Assembly: GCA_963666945.2 (NCBI GenBank)
Contig: CAXXRT010000031.1
Coordinates: 1-64,000, forward strand
Length of the DNA stretch: 64,000 nucleotides
DNA from: G963666945 sp963666945
GTDB taxonomy: Bacteria; Bacteroidota; Bacteroidia; Bacteroidales; Marinifilaceae
Direction of reading: 5' to 3'
The translations under genes were made by a program, and so were the position numbers. How positions within the stretch are numbered: the stretch's first letter is position 1; the number at the start of each line of letters is the position of its first letter. The notes below the pieces were generated by a model that saw only the letters and a program-made list of their open reading frames with translations, was not told the DNA's origin and did no database searches. Shown one piece after another: positions 8,946-18,059 of this stretch.

Positions 8946-9977
8946 TTATTCTTTCTTTCCATAGTAATTTTTGCTGAAGCCTTTAACTTCTTTCCCTTTG
9001 AGTGCATTAACAAGTCCCCAGATTAAGCCTAGTCCGTATGCAAAGACCTGTATGTTTAGTGTTATTATTGATAGAAAGGATGTCTTTAGGTTTTTGTATT
9101 TGAATAGTGATTGGAAAAATGCTAACAGGCATATTGCCAAAAATGCAGCAAGTGTAAGACTCCATAACGGGGCAGCTAATTCGGGTATTATGATGGTTAA
9201 TACACCTAACATTAGCAGGCCAATGATAACGCCCATTGGTAGGAAATGAACTGGTTTAAGCATGTTTTTATGCCTTCTTCCCAGGTTTATTCGTGCAACT
9301 CCCCAGTTGAATATTTGTTTGAAGAATTTTTTTAAGCTTGTTCTTCGTTTATGAAAGACTATTGCATCTGCAATAAGGCCTACCTTAAATCCTGCATTGT
9401 ATATTCTTGCAGAGTAATCCATATCCTGTCCGTGACGAAGGCCCCCCATTCCTCCAATGGTTTTATATACCTGTCGGGATATGCCCATATTAAAGCTGCG
9501 GGGATAGAATTTTCCTATGCTTTTCTTGCTACCTCTTGTTCCTCCCGTACCTATAAAGGAAGTCATTGAGTAGTTGATTGCCTTAAGAAGAGGGGAAAAG
9601 GAAGGGTGACAGCTGTCGGGTCCTCCGAATGCATCGTATTTATATTTATTTACAGCGTCGTCGACCTTTGTCATCCAGTCTTCCGGAAACATACAGTCAG
9701 AGTCGACAAATATGTAGTACTGTGCTTTGGAATTCTCCATACCAAAGTTTCTGGCAGCACCGGGACCCTGGTTTTGTTGGAAAATTGCCCTGATATTTAA
9801 GCCTGAAGTTGATTTGTATTCAGATATCCATTCTTTAAAACCGTCGTTTGAGCCATCGTCAACAAAGAGTAATTCAAAAATATCTCTTTCTCCCTCCATT
9901 TTTTCGGCACTGTTTAGTAATTCCTTTACTTCGTCGAGTCTGTTGTATACGGCAATTATTATAGAATATCTAATCAT
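8946..9977 (-). CDS. Glycosyltransferase family 2 with C-terminal membrane helices
   Basis: This 343-residue protein has the GT-A start YSIIIAVYNR, the nucleotide-binding FVDDGSNDG near residue 38, the metal-binding DSDC near residue 92 and an acceptor-side GGMGGLRHGQD region near 176. Two to three hydrophobic segments follow at about 245-330, so it is anchored in the inner membrane like many polysaccharide GT2 enzymes. It is the last gene of the minus-strand group running from 14262 down to 8946, with only 18 bp between it and the asparagine synthase gene upstream. Confidence 0.85.
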   Translation of the reverse strand: MIRYSIIIAVYNRLDEVKELLNSAEKMEGERDIFELLFVDDGSNDGFKEWISEYKSTSGLNIRAIFQQNQGPGAARNFGMENSKAQYYIFVDSDCMFPEDWMTKVDDAVNKYKYDAFGGPDSCHPSFSPLLKAINYSMTSFIGTGGTRGSKKSIGKFYPRSFNMGISRQVYKTIGGMGGLRHGQDMDYSARIYNAGFKVGLIADAIVFHKRRTSLKKFFKQIFNWGVARINLGRRHKNMLKPVHFLPMGVIIGLLMLGVLTIIIPELAAPLWSLTLAAFLAICLLAFFQSLFKYKNLKTSFLSIITLNIQVFAYGLGLIWGLVNALKGKEVKGFSKNYYGKKE

Positions 9978-9995
9978 ATCTAGCTTTAGTTTGTC

Positions 9996-11933
9996 TTAAT
10001 TGTAAAAACGTTTCAGGTCAAAGTCTTTATTTTCAATATCTCCTTCAATAAATGTTTTTTCCCAGATGGCAAGACCAAGAACTATCCATATGTAGTTGTA
10101 ATGCCAGCGAAGATGTGGATTTGCAGGATAATCCAATATCCTTCTTATGTATTTGTAGTTGAATATTCCCTGCTTTTCTACAAAATCTTTTGTCAGTATA
10201 TTTTCTGCTACATCCTTAAGGTCTTTCTTGAATTGCAGATATGGATTGACAGCAAAGCCCCATTTTTTCTTTGTAATAATCTTGGGAGGCAGTTTATCTT
10301 TCATAGCCTCACGGAAAAGATATTTGGTTGTGTTGTGCTTTATCTTCATTTCCACTGGTATAGAGAATCCGAATTCAACAAGATCCCTGTCGAGGAAAGG
10401 CACTCTTTCTTCTACGGAATGAGACATGGACATGCGGTCGTCTGTCAAAAGGTAATCGTTTACCATTTTGGAATTGAATTCTGTGTAGAGAACCTTGTTT
10501 AGGGCATCCTCCAGTTTGCATGAAGAGAATATCTTTTCAAATTCCTGCAGCGTTTTTTGAGCACTTATATCTGTTTTTGATATAAACTCTTTCGAATAAA
10601 TATTGTTGTAAGCACCATTATCAAAATCCCATGCATTGCGGATAATAAGATAAAAGCGTTCTATCTGTCCTATGGATAAAAGCATTTGTACTCCTCTTCT
10701 GTATTCATCGAACCTCAGACTATGGGAAGAGTTCTGTATATCGAATAATATCCTGGATTTCAGGTTAGCCATCTTTTTCATCCAATCCGGGATGTTGTTA
10801 TGCCACCTGTTGAATGGATATATGAATTTGTGTATGTCGTATCCTGCAAATAGTTCATCTCCTCCTAGTCCTCCTAATACTACAGAAACATGAGGTTTGA
10901 CAAAAGCCGACATATTAAAACCCTGAAGAAGATTAATCTTTGGTTCTTCTGCATGCCATAAAACCTCGGGGAATTGCTGAAGAGGATTCATGGACAGGGA
11001 TTTTGTCCTGTGATTGGTATTGAAATGTCTGGCTATCTGTTCGGCATCGGGGAATTCATCTGTTGGTTCGTTAAATCCAAGTGTGAAAGTATTGATTTCT
11101 TCAACACCCAGTTCCGACATCTTCTGAACTATGGCTGAAGAGTCAAGTCCCCCGGAAAGGTACACTCCTACAGGCACATCACTGACCAATTGTCGTTTTA
11201 CTGCCTGTTTTAAATAGTAGTTAAGTTTTTCCTTTGCTTCGTTTTCAGAGATATATCTGTCAACTACCGGATTTAGTTCCCAGTATCTTTTTATGTTTAA
11301 ACTTCCATCTTTATAAATTGCATAATGTGCAGGAGGAAGTCTTTTAATGCCTTCAAACAGAGTCTGGTCACCCTGAGTATATCTTAAATTAAGATGCAGA
11401 TGAAGAGCCTTGTGGTTCATTCTTCTTTCAACATCGGGGTGCAGCAATATTGACTTTTGCTCTGAGGCAAAGATGAATGTATCGTTGTTTTTGTAATAGT
11501 GCATTGGCTTGATACCAAAATGGTCTCTTGCAAGCATTAATGTATTTGTGCGTTTATCCAGCAGGGCAAAAGCAAATATTCCGTTTAGCTTATTTAAGAA
11601 ATCTGTGCCGTACTCTTCATAAAGATGTACAATTATCTCTGTATCTGAAGATGTACTGAAAACGTGACCTTTATCTTTAAGCTCCTTGGTGATTTCTTTG
11701 TAGTTATAGATTTCTCCGTTAAGAACAACGCATACGCTTTTATCTTCGTTGAAAATAGGTTGTTGTCCTGTGGTCAAATCAATAATGGAAAGTCTTCTAT
11801 GACCCAGTATAAAATAGTCGTGTGCATATAGTGTTTTTGCATCAGGACCACGGTGCTCAATTATATCGAGCATTCTGTGCATTAAGGCTGTATTGTCCTG
11901 ATGTTTTTGGTATATCCCGGCTATTCCACACAT
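9996..11933 (-). CDS. asnB: Asparagine synthase (glutamine-hydrolysing), AsnB type
   Basis: This 645-residue protein begins MCGIAGIYQ, so Cys2, the glutaminase nucleophile, is in place after Met removal. The glutamine-binding HRRLSIIDL is at 45-53 and NGEIYNY at 72-78. The synthetase domain carries SGGLDS at 260-265 and the GGDELFAGYD motif near 350. It therefore should hydrolyse glutamine and transfer ammonia to an ATP-activated carboxylate. It lies between a C5-epimerase-domain gene and a GT2 gene in a glycan cluster. Homologues in O-antigen and capsule loci amidate uronic acids, so a sugar acid may be the substrate instead of aspartate; the sequence alone cannot decide. Confidence 0.85.
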   Translation of the reverse strand: MCGIAGIYQKHQDNTALMHRMLDIIEHRGPDAKTLYAHDYFILGHRRLSIIDLTTGQQPIFNEDKSVCVVLNGEIYNYKEITKELKDKGHVFSTSSDTEIIVHLYEEYGTDFLNKLNGIFAFALLDKRTNTLMLARDHFGIKPMHYYKNNDTFIFASEQKSILLHPDVERRMNHKALHLHLNLRYTQGDQTLFEGIKRLPPAHYAIYKDGSLNIKRYWELNPVVDRYISENEAKEKLNYYLKQAVKRQLVSDVPVGVYLSGGLDSSAIVQKMSELGVEEINTFTLGFNEPTDEFPDAEQIARHFNTNHRTKSLSMNPLQQFPEVLWHAEEPKINLLQGFNMSAFVKPHVSVVLGGLGGDELFAGYDIHKFIYPFNRWHNNIPDWMKKMANLKSRILFDIQNSSHSLRFDEYRRGVQMLLSIGQIERFYLIIRNAWDFDNGAYNNIYSKEFISKTDISAQKTLQEFEKIFSSCKLEDALNKVLYTEFNSKMVNDYLLTDDRMSMSHSVEERVPFLDRDLVEFGFSIPVEMKIKHNTTKYLFREAMKDKLPPKIITKKKWGFAVNPYLQFKKDLKDVAENILTKDFVEKQGIFNYKYIRRILDYPANPHLRWHYNYIWIVLGLAIWEKTFIEGDIENKDFDLKRFYN

Positions 11934-11934
11934 A

Positions 11935-12939
11935 TTATAGTCTTTGCAATTGTTTTAAAGCCCTAAATTTAATAAAATACATGCGAATAATGTTTGTTAA
12001 TCTATCGTATTTGGAAAATTTAGTACTGTAATCTTTAAGTTCTTTTCTATTTGTGATCTTATATAGGATTTCCAGTTGTCTGCTGATTAGTCGTAAATAA
12101 CCTATAGTGCACGGATCTTTTTTTGGGTAATGCTTTAAATCGCATCTGTTGAAAAGTACCCAAAATCCCATATCATATTTTGGAAGTGAGTTTATTAGTC
12201 CTTCAATACCCTTGTCGAATAATTTTTTTGAAAGAAGATGCGCTTCTTGATCCTTTTCTTTATCGATAACTCTTATAAAGTCGTATAATCCCCATAGGGA
12301 AAAGATATGACCGTCTAATACCCTTGTTGGTTTTTCTGCTACATATTCCTCGTAGAAGGCATTATTGGAGTTTAAGTCGACAGCGACACCACCGTTTGAG
12401 ATGTCTTTGGTAAAAGGTATGAGGGCTTTTTCACATGCCTCCAGATATTTATTGTCTCCGGTAAGTTGCCATGCCCTCATCATGATTGATAAGCCACGAC
12501 TCTGGGTAAAGGCACTCTTCCATGGTTTTGTCACTTTGTATTCTGGCTTTTCTACATCGGTTAACCAATAAACTCCTAGTTCGTCATCTTCTGTCTTGTT
12601 GTTATAAAACCACTCAGCAATCCTAAGAAAGTGTTCTTTTTTCTCTTCGGAGTTGGTCTTTAGGTAGGAGTGAAATACCGAAAGTCCATATTGCCCTATG
12701 CTTATAGGGTAATAGTGAAGTTTTTGTTCTTTAACATCAATATATGTAGTATTCAATGGTATTCCATCCTGATCAAAGGAATGAAGTAATTTATTTAGTT
12801 TCGATATATTCTCATCGAAAGGTATATAATAGTAACCCAGGTTTGATGAGGTTAAGTCGTTGCTTATTTCAATATTCTTATTGGCATTCAGATCGTTTCT
12901 GAATTTCTTAAGCATGAAAATTATCTTTTTTAATTGCAT
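11935..12939 (-). CDS. D-glucuronyl C5-epimerase-domain protein
   Basis: The 334-residue sequence resembles the C-terminal catalytic domain of glucuronyl C5-epimerases, the enzymes that turn glucuronate into iduronate in heparosan-type polymers. Points of likeness are YYPISIGQYGLSVFHSYL (about 76-93), SAFTQSRGLSIMMRAW near 142 and VLDGHIFSLWGLYDF near 208, all part of an alpha/alpha-toroid repeat. There is no signal peptide, so a cytoplasmic role acting on a lipid-linked glycan is likely. An internal Met at codon 9 (MLKKFRND) is an alternative start. The stop codon is 1 bp from the asnB start, so the pair are co-expressed. Together they point to a uronic-acid-containing, possibly amidated surface glycan; that is inference. 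Confidence 0.72.
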   Translation of the reverse strand: MQLKKIIFMLKKFRNDLNANKNIEISNDLTSSNLGYYYIPFDENISKLNKLLHSFDQDGIPLNTTYIDVKEQKLHYYPISIGQYGLSVFHSYLKTNSEEKKEHFLRIAEWFYNNKTEDDELGVYWLTDVEKPEYKVTKPWKSAFTQSRGLSIMMRAWQLTGDNKYLEACEKALIPFTKDISNGGVAVDLNSNNAFYEEYVAEKPTRVLDGHIFSLWGLYDFIRVIDKEKDQEAHLLSKKLFDKGIEGLINSLPKYDMGFWVLFNRCDLKHYPKKDPCTIGYLRLISRQLEILYKITNRKELKDYSTKFSKYDRLTNIIRMYFIKFRALKQLQRL

Positions 12940-12966
12940 CTGTATACTTGTTTTGAGCCAATTATA

Positions 12967-14262
12967 TTACCGTGTAGTTTCACTAACAAATAAGGATGAT
13001 AAGTCCTCGGTAAGAGTCCTTCTTGAGAATAGTTTGATTTTTTCGTTTTTATCTTCACGCTCTTTTCCTGAAGCAGACTTGTTGTGATAACTATTAATAA
13101 AATCTTCTATTCCTTTTATGTTGTCATAGTTGAATGTTTCTCCTGCTTCTGCTTTTTTTATAATGTTTGCAGCATCACCATCAACTGGTCCAAGACATAG
13201 GATTGGTTTCCCAGACCCTATATATTCAAACAGCTTTCCTGTAAGTATTCCTTCATTATCCTTTATTAAAGGAATTACCAGCAACAGAATATCTGTTTTC
13301 TTAAGGTATTCTATTGACTGTTGATGGGGGACAAATCCCTTGAATTCTACATTGTCTTTAAGTTCTTTAGTCAGTTTTTCTCTGATATTTGCATCAACTT
13401 TTCCTACGAATATTAGCTTATAGTTTTTATCGAAAGATTTAAGGATATGTATAAGACTTGAGATATCGTAATTTGCCGCTAAAGTTCCGGTATAAGTGAT
13501 AGTAAAAATATTGTCGTCTCTTGTTGACTTGAAGTCAAAATCTTCATCATCATATCCATTGGGGATGACTTTAATTTTTTCCGGTCTTATTAAATCAGAT
13601 TTTTCTATGAATTGTTTTTTTATGAATTCACTTACAGAAATTACGATATCAGCTTTTTCCAATACCTTACGTTCGTATCTTTTGTCTATGTTTTTTGCTA
13701 AAGACGTAGGGTAGAAGTTGTCGTAGTAATATATATCTGTCCATGGATCTCTTAAGTCAGCTATCCATTTGACATCGTATTTCTCTTTTAGTTTAAGTCC
13801 AATAAGCTGTGAAGAATGGGGGGGACTTGTGGTAATAACGGTCTTGATATTGTACTTTTCGATTAGTTCAGCCGCTTTATTGTATGCAAATTTATTCCAT
13901 CCTTTTCTCGAATCGGGAAGGAAGAAATTACCTCTTATAAATCTTGATACTTTTTGTTCAAGGCTGGGATTTGCTTCATTGGCAAACCCGCTGTAAGGTG
14001 CAGTTTTTGACTTTGTAAATTTTTTATATGTTGAATAAAAACTCTTGTTATTGGTTCTATGTATTTCAAGATCCGGACTTATATCCTGACTTAAGCTTTC
14101 GTCTATAATAGGATATTCTGCCTTTGAAGGATCGGGAACAATAATTATGGGTTCTACCCCAAATTCAGGAAGATACTTTGCAAACTTAAGCCATCGTTGA
14201 ACTCCGGGGCCTCCGCTTGGTGGCCAGTAATATGTGATTATAAGAACTTTTGTTTTCTTCAT
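12967..14262 (-). CDS. Glycosyltransferase family 4
   Basis: This 431-residue protein starts KTKVLIITYYWPPSGGPGVQ, the glycine-rich opening of the GT4 acceptor domain seen in many capsule enzymes. It has TSPPHSSQLIGL near 143 and WIADLRDPWTD near 165, and the second Rossmann domain begins near 262 (ITYTGTLAANYD). The donor site near 350-370 has the acidic pair in EGILTGKLFEYIGSGKP. It is the first gene of the minus-strand glycan group 14262-8946. A CAAAGATA on the plus strand at 14280-14287 (minus-strand TATCTTTG) lies 18 nt upstream and could be its -7 box, but no -33 partner is clear. Confidence 0.85.
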   Translation of the reverse strand: MKKTKVLIITYYWPPSGGPGVQRWLKFAKYLPEFGVEPIIIVPDPSKAEYPIIDESLSQDISPDLEIHRTNNKSFYSTYKKFTKSKTAPYSGFANEANPSLEQKVSRFIRGNFFLPDSRKGWNKFAYNKAAELIEKYNIKTVITTSPPHSSQLIGLKLKEKYDVKWIADLRDPWTDIYYYDNFYPTSLAKNIDKRYERKVLEKADIVISVSEFIKKQFIEKSDLIRPEKIKVIPNGYDDEDFDFKSTRDDNIFTITYTGTLAANYDISSLIHILKSFDKNYKLIFVGKVDANIREKLTKELKDNVEFKGFVPHQQSIEYLKKTDILLLVIPLIKDNEGILTGKLFEYIGSGKPILCLGPVDGDAANIIKKAEAGETFNYDNIKGIEDFINSYHNKSASGKEREDKNEKIKLFSRRTLTEDLSSLFVSETTR

Positions 14263-14314
14263 AAATCTCGTGGTTTATGCAAAGATAAACAAAATATGTT
14301 TGTTTGTGCTATTA

Positions 14315-14351
14315 CAAAAAATAACCCGATAGCCTTTTGGGGTACCGGGTT
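14315..14351 (-). terminator. Terminator of the glycyl-tRNA synthetase gene
   Basis: Read on the minus strand, an AACCCGGTACC-type arm, a short A-rich loop and a GGCTATCGGGTT arm form a hairpin, followed by ATTTTTTG. It begins 23 nt after the stop codon at 14374. Confidence 0.75.
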
Positions 14352-14373
14352 AAATATTATAAATGAATTTTAA

Positions 14374-15930
14374 TTAGTCCTGAAGTAGTTTGAAAAGGGT
14401 TCTCATATCCGTCTTTTCTTTAATTACATCTCTCAGATGTTCAACAGATACCCTTTCCTGTTCCATTGTATCTCTGTAACGTACTGTTACTGTATTGTCC
14501 TCAAGAGACTGGTGATCTATAGTAATGCAGAAAGGGGTACCAATAGCATCCTGACGTCTGTATCTCTTACCGATAGAGTCTTTCTCATCGTACTGACAAT
14601 TGAAATCGAATCTTAATTCTTTGATTATCTCTCTTGCTTTTTCAGGAAGACCATCTTTCTTTGTAAGAGGCATTACTGCAAGCTTAATGGGAGCAAGTGC
14701 CGCTGGCAATCTAAGAACCACTCTCATATCCTTACTACCATCTTCTTTTGTAAGTTCTTCCTCGCAGTAAGCAGAAGAAATGACCTGAAGGAACATTCTG
14801 TCAACGCCTATAGATGTTTCAACCACATATGGTACGTAAGATTCGTTTAGTTCAGGGTCGAAATATTGTATTTTTTTTCCTGAGAATTCCTGATGCTGTT
14901 TAAGGTCGAAATCTGTACGTGAGTGAATTCCTTCCACTTCTTTAAATCCGAATGGGAAGCGGAATTCAATATCTGTAGCAGCATTAGCATAGTGGGCAAG
15001 TTTCTCGTGATCGTGGAAACGGTAGTTTTCCTCACCAAATCCAAGTGCCTTATGCCATTTAATCCTTGTTTCCTTCCATTTGTTGAACCATTCCATTTCA
15101 GAACCGGGGCGAACGAAGAATTGCATTTCCATCTGTTCGAATTCCCTCATTCTGAAGATAAACTGACGTGCAACGATTTCGTTACGGAAAGCCTTACCAA
15201 TCTGGGCAATACCGAAAGGTAATTTCATGCGTCCTGATTTCTGAACGTTAAGGTAGTTTACGAAAATACCCTGTGCCGTTTCAGGTCTTAGATATATTGT
15301 GTTTGCTCCTTCAGCGGTTGAACCCATTTCTGTAGCGAACATAAGGTTGAACTGACGAACATCTGTCCAGTTGCTTGTTCCGGATATAGGGCAAACTATG
15401 TTGTTGTCAATAATTATCTGGCGAATTTCTTCCAGATTATTATCGTTTAAGGCTTTTGAGAAACGTTCAGTAAGCTCTTCTATTTTCTTTTTATTTGACA
15501 GAACCCTTGGGTTCGTTTCCTTGAATTTCTCTTCATCAAAGTCACCTCCGAACTTTTTCTTGGCCTTAATGACTTCTTTCTCTATTTTATCTTCAAATTT
15601 CGCAATCTGATCTTCGATAAGTACGTCGGCTCTATATCTTTTTTTTGAGTCTTTATTGTCGATCAAAGGGTCGTTAAAAGCATCTACGTGTCCCGATGCT
15701 TTCCATACTGTTGGGTGCATAAAGATTGCAGAATCTATTCCTACTACGTTTTCGTGAAGAAGAACCATAGAGTCCCACCAGTATTTCTTTATATTGTTTT
15801 TTAATTCAACACCATACTGCCCGTAATCGTAAACAGCTCCTAATCCGTCGTATATCTCAGATGATTGAAAAACATAACCGTATTCCTTGCAGTGAGCAAC
15901 TAATTTTTTGAAAACATCTTCCTGGGCCAT
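14374..15930 (-). CDS. glyQS: Glycyl-tRNA synthetase, dimeric (alpha2) type
   Basis: This 518-residue class II synthetase is of the single-chain type found in archaea, eukaryotes and some bacteria, not the separate GlyQ/GlyS tetramer. It begins with the catalytic-domain opening VAHCKEYGYVFQSSEIYDGL. Motif 2 is visible at about 245-262 (GKAFRNEIVARQFIFRMREFEQ region, read in parts), motif 3 lies in TSIGVDRMFL (about 370), and the anticodon-binding domain is at about 410-518. A lysine/glutamate-rich insertion sits at about 100-160. It charges tRNA-Gly in the cytoplasm. It is a single-gene unit with its own hairpin terminator. Confidence 0.95.
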   Translation of the reverse strand: MAQEDVFKKLVAHCKEYGYVFQSSEIYDGLGAVYDYGQYGVELKNNIKKYWWDSMVLLHENVVGIDSAIFMHPTVWKASGHVDAFNDPLIDNKDSKKRYRADVLIEDQIAKFEDKIEKEVIKAKKKFGGDFDEEKFKETNPRVLSNKKKIEELTERFSKALNDNNLEEIRQIIIDNNIVCPISGTSNWTDVRQFNLMFATEMGSTAEGANTIYLRPETAQGIFVNYLNVQKSGRMKLPFGIAQIGKAFRNEIVARQFIFRMREFEQMEMQFFVRPGSEMEWFNKWKETRIKWHKALGFGEENYRFHDHEKLAHYANAATDIEFRFPFGFKEVEGIHSRTDFDLKQHQEFSGKKIQYFDPELNESYVPYVVETSIGVDRMFLQVISSAYCEEELTKEDGSKDMRVVLRLPAALAPIKLAVMPLTKKDGLPEKAREIIKELRFDFNCQYDEKDSIGKRYRRQDAIGTPFCITIDHQSLEDNTVTVRYRDTMEQERVSVEHLRDVIKEKTDMRTLFKLLQD

Positions 15931-15967
15931 TGTTATTAGTTTTATAGAATTATAATTTATTAACGCA

Positions 15968-15975
15968 CAAAAATA
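15968..15975 (-). promoter_or_regulatory. Possible -7 box (TATTTTTG) for glyQS
   Basis: Minus-strand TATTTTTG fits TAnnTTTG and lies 38 nt before the start codon. A correctly spaced -33 box is not evident. Confidence 0.35.
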
Positions 15976-16054
15976 TAAAAACTCTGAGGATATAAAAAAT
16001 AAGAATTGATGATGATTCTTTTTAATATTAGGTTGACTGGTAGTTGGGCGAAAA

Positions 16055-16083
16055 TTAAAAAAAGGCTGCCAAACGACAGCCTT
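16055..16083 (-). terminator. Terminator of the Na/Pi cotransporter gene
   Basis: AAGGCTG (16062-16068) and CAGCCTT (16077-16083) pair around an 8-nt loop. On the minus strand the hairpin is followed by a run of seven T residues, 25 nt after the stop codon. Confidence 0.8.
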
Positions 16084-16107
16084 TGGAAATTATAGGATTA
16101 TTTCAGT

Positions 16108-17799
16108 TTAATCAGGTTTGATTTCACTAATTGCCTGGGTTACGTTTATTGCATAATCACCCACTTTCTCACATTCAGAGAAAATATCGCTGTATATAAC
16201 ACCGGTCATATATGAATATTTTTGTTCTTTTATCTGTGTTATATGCTCCTGACGAAGAATTGTTCTGTAGTCGTTGATTTTGTTTTCCAATTCATAAGCC
16301 TTTTTGGGCATAAGGTCTTCGTAGTTTGTTTCTGTATTTGTAGCCATTACAGTAAGGGCTTCTTCAACCATTCCGAACATTGTCTGGATATTGCTTATCA
16401 GTTCGTCAGGAAGAGTTACTTTCTGTTCGAAGCTTCTATGTATGGCTTTTGCGATATTGAAAGACGAATCGGCAATACTTTCCAGTTCCGAAACTATTTT
16501 AAACATTGCTCTAACTCTTTTTGAGTTGGTAGTACTAAGTTTGCTTTCTGCAACTTTAGTAAGATAGTTTGCAATTTCTATTTCGTTATTATCGCAATCT
16601 TCTTCAAGTTTGTTTAATTTCTCAAATGTTTTCTCAAAATCTTTTTTGTTTTCGGTTATAGAATTTCTAACCATTTGAAACATAGATATTGTATTGTGTG
16701 CGTAATAACTTAGTTCTTGTTTTGCCTGGAATATGGATGCGTCAGGTGTTGACAAAAGTCCTATTTTAATATGCTTTAGCTTAAATGAATCGTCTTGGCT
16801 TTCTTTTAAAGGAACTAATTTGGTAACAACTTTGGCAATTAAATTAGCAAACCATATAAGTACACATACATTTATAATATTAAAAGTGGTATGAAAAATA
16901 GAAAGAGCAATAAGGATAGAATTTGGATTGGTATATGGATCTCCACCTCCAATAATATTGTTTATCCATGATACCCCATTAAGGAATATAGGGAAAATAG
17001 CTAATACCCACAGTACCCCAAAAAGGTTAAAGATAAGGTGGGCTCTTGCGGCCCTCTTAGCAGAGGTGTTTGCTACCATAGCTGCAAGGTTTGCGGTTAT
17101 GGTGGTTCCTATGTTTTCTCCCAGTACCATGGCTGCTGCCATGTCAAATTGTATCCATCCGTTGGCACACATCACAAGCGTCAGTGCCATAGTTGCTGAC
17201 GATGATTGTATGATTACTGTTAGTATTGTACCTATTAACATGAAAATAAAATAGGAACCATATCCCAGATCGGTATATCTTGAAAGGAATGTAAGTATCT
17301 CAGGATTAGACCTTAGATCGGGTACTGCTCCTTTAAGGAATTCCAGTCCGATAAAAAGAAGAGCAAATCCCATTATCAGTTCTCCCCAGGATTTACTGGA
17401 TCGTTTGTTGGAAAAGAGAAATGGTAAACCAAGACCTATTAATGGAAGAGCCAGGGCAGACATCTTAACTTTAAAACCTAAGATAGTGATAAGCCAGGCT
17501 GTTACAGTTGTTCCTATGTTGGCTCCCATTATAACACCAATAGATTCTATAAGCGATAGAAGTCCTGCGTTGACAAAACTTACTACCATTACGGTTGTGG
17601 CCGATGAAGATTGTATTAAGGCTGTAATTAAGATACCTGTAAATACTCCTTTTACTCTGTTTGAAGTCATTGCAGATAAAATACTTCTCATTTTATCTCC
17701 AGCAACTTTCTGCAAGGCTTCACTCATTAGTTTCATTCCGTAAAGGAAAACTCCAAGAGATCCTAGTAGTTTTAGAAAATCGGCAACACCGTATTCCAT
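16108..17799 (-). CDS. Na/Pi cotransporter family protein (NptA-like) with PhoU-like tail
   Basis: This 563-residue protein has two repeats of the Na+/phosphate cotransporter family, each with the signature QSSSAT: ALIQSSSATTVMVVSF near 60-75 and VIIQSSSATMALTLVM near 195-210. Each is followed by a GANIGTT or GENIGTT turn. About eight to ten membrane helices fill residues 5-325. From about 345 to the end the protein is charged and helical, like PhoU, the usual partner domain in the bacterial NptA/YjbB class. It should move phosphate with sodium, though export has been shown for some relatives. It forms a single-gene unit with its own terminator and a possible -7 box at 17844. Confidence 0.9.
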   Translation of the reverse strand: MEYGVADFLKLLGSLGVFLYGMKLMSEALQKVAGDKMRSILSAMTSNRVKGVFTGILITALIQSSSATTVMVVSFVNAGLLSLIESIGVIMGANIGTTVTAWLITILGFKVKMSALALPLIGLGLPFLFSNKRSSKSWGELIMGFALLFIGLEFLKGAVPDLRSNPEILTFLSRYTDLGYGSYFIFMLIGTILTVIIQSSSATMALTLVMCANGWIQFDMAAAMVLGENIGTTITANLAAMVANTSAKRAARAHLIFNLFGVLWVLAIFPIFLNGVSWINNIIGGGDPYTNPNSILIALSIFHTTFNIINVCVLIWFANLIAKVVTKLVPLKESQDDSFKLKHIKIGLLSTPDASIFQAKQELSYYAHNTISMFQMVRNSITENKKDFEKTFEKLNKLEEDCDNNEIEIANYLTKVAESKLSTTNSKRVRAMFKIVSELESIADSSFNIAKAIHRSFEQKVTLPDELISNIQTMFGMVEEALTVMATNTETNYEDLMPKKAYELENKINDYRTILRQEHITQIKEQKYSYMTGVIYSDIFSECEKVGDYAINVTQAISEIKPD

Positions 17800-17843
17800 T
17801 TTATTAATCTTTTATGCGTTAATAATTTACTTGTTTACGTGGG

Positions 17844-17851
17844 CAAAAATA
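17844..17851 (-). promoter_or_regulatory. Possible -7 box (TATTTTTG) for the Na/Pi cotransporter
   Basis: Minus-strand TATTTTTG lies 45 nt before the start codon. No clear -33 TTTG is found at 19-21 nt beyond it. Confidence 0.35.
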
Positions 17852-18020
17852 TAAAAGTAGAGGTATTAAAAAAATTGTTTTTACGAAAATTCACAAAATC
17901 TTAACAATTTGGTAATTGTGATAAAACAATAATTCTGTAAAAGGCAAAAGGTTTTTGTTTAATTGTTTGTAGCACAGCTGTTAGTCTTGGCTATTTGGGT
18001 TTTAAGTTGTTTTTATAAAA

Positions 18021-18048
18021 GTAAAGGCAGGATTTATCCTGCCTTTAC
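18021..18048 (-). terminator. Hairpin terminator after pyrF
   Basis: GTAAAGGCAGGAT and its exact complement form a 13-bp stem with a 2-nt centre. On the minus strand the hairpin is followed by TTTTAT, and it lies 12 nt after the pyrF stop. The symmetric flanks (AAAA and TA) mean only minus-strand termination is well supported. Confidence 0.8.
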
Positions 18049-18059
18049 TAATTGTTTTA

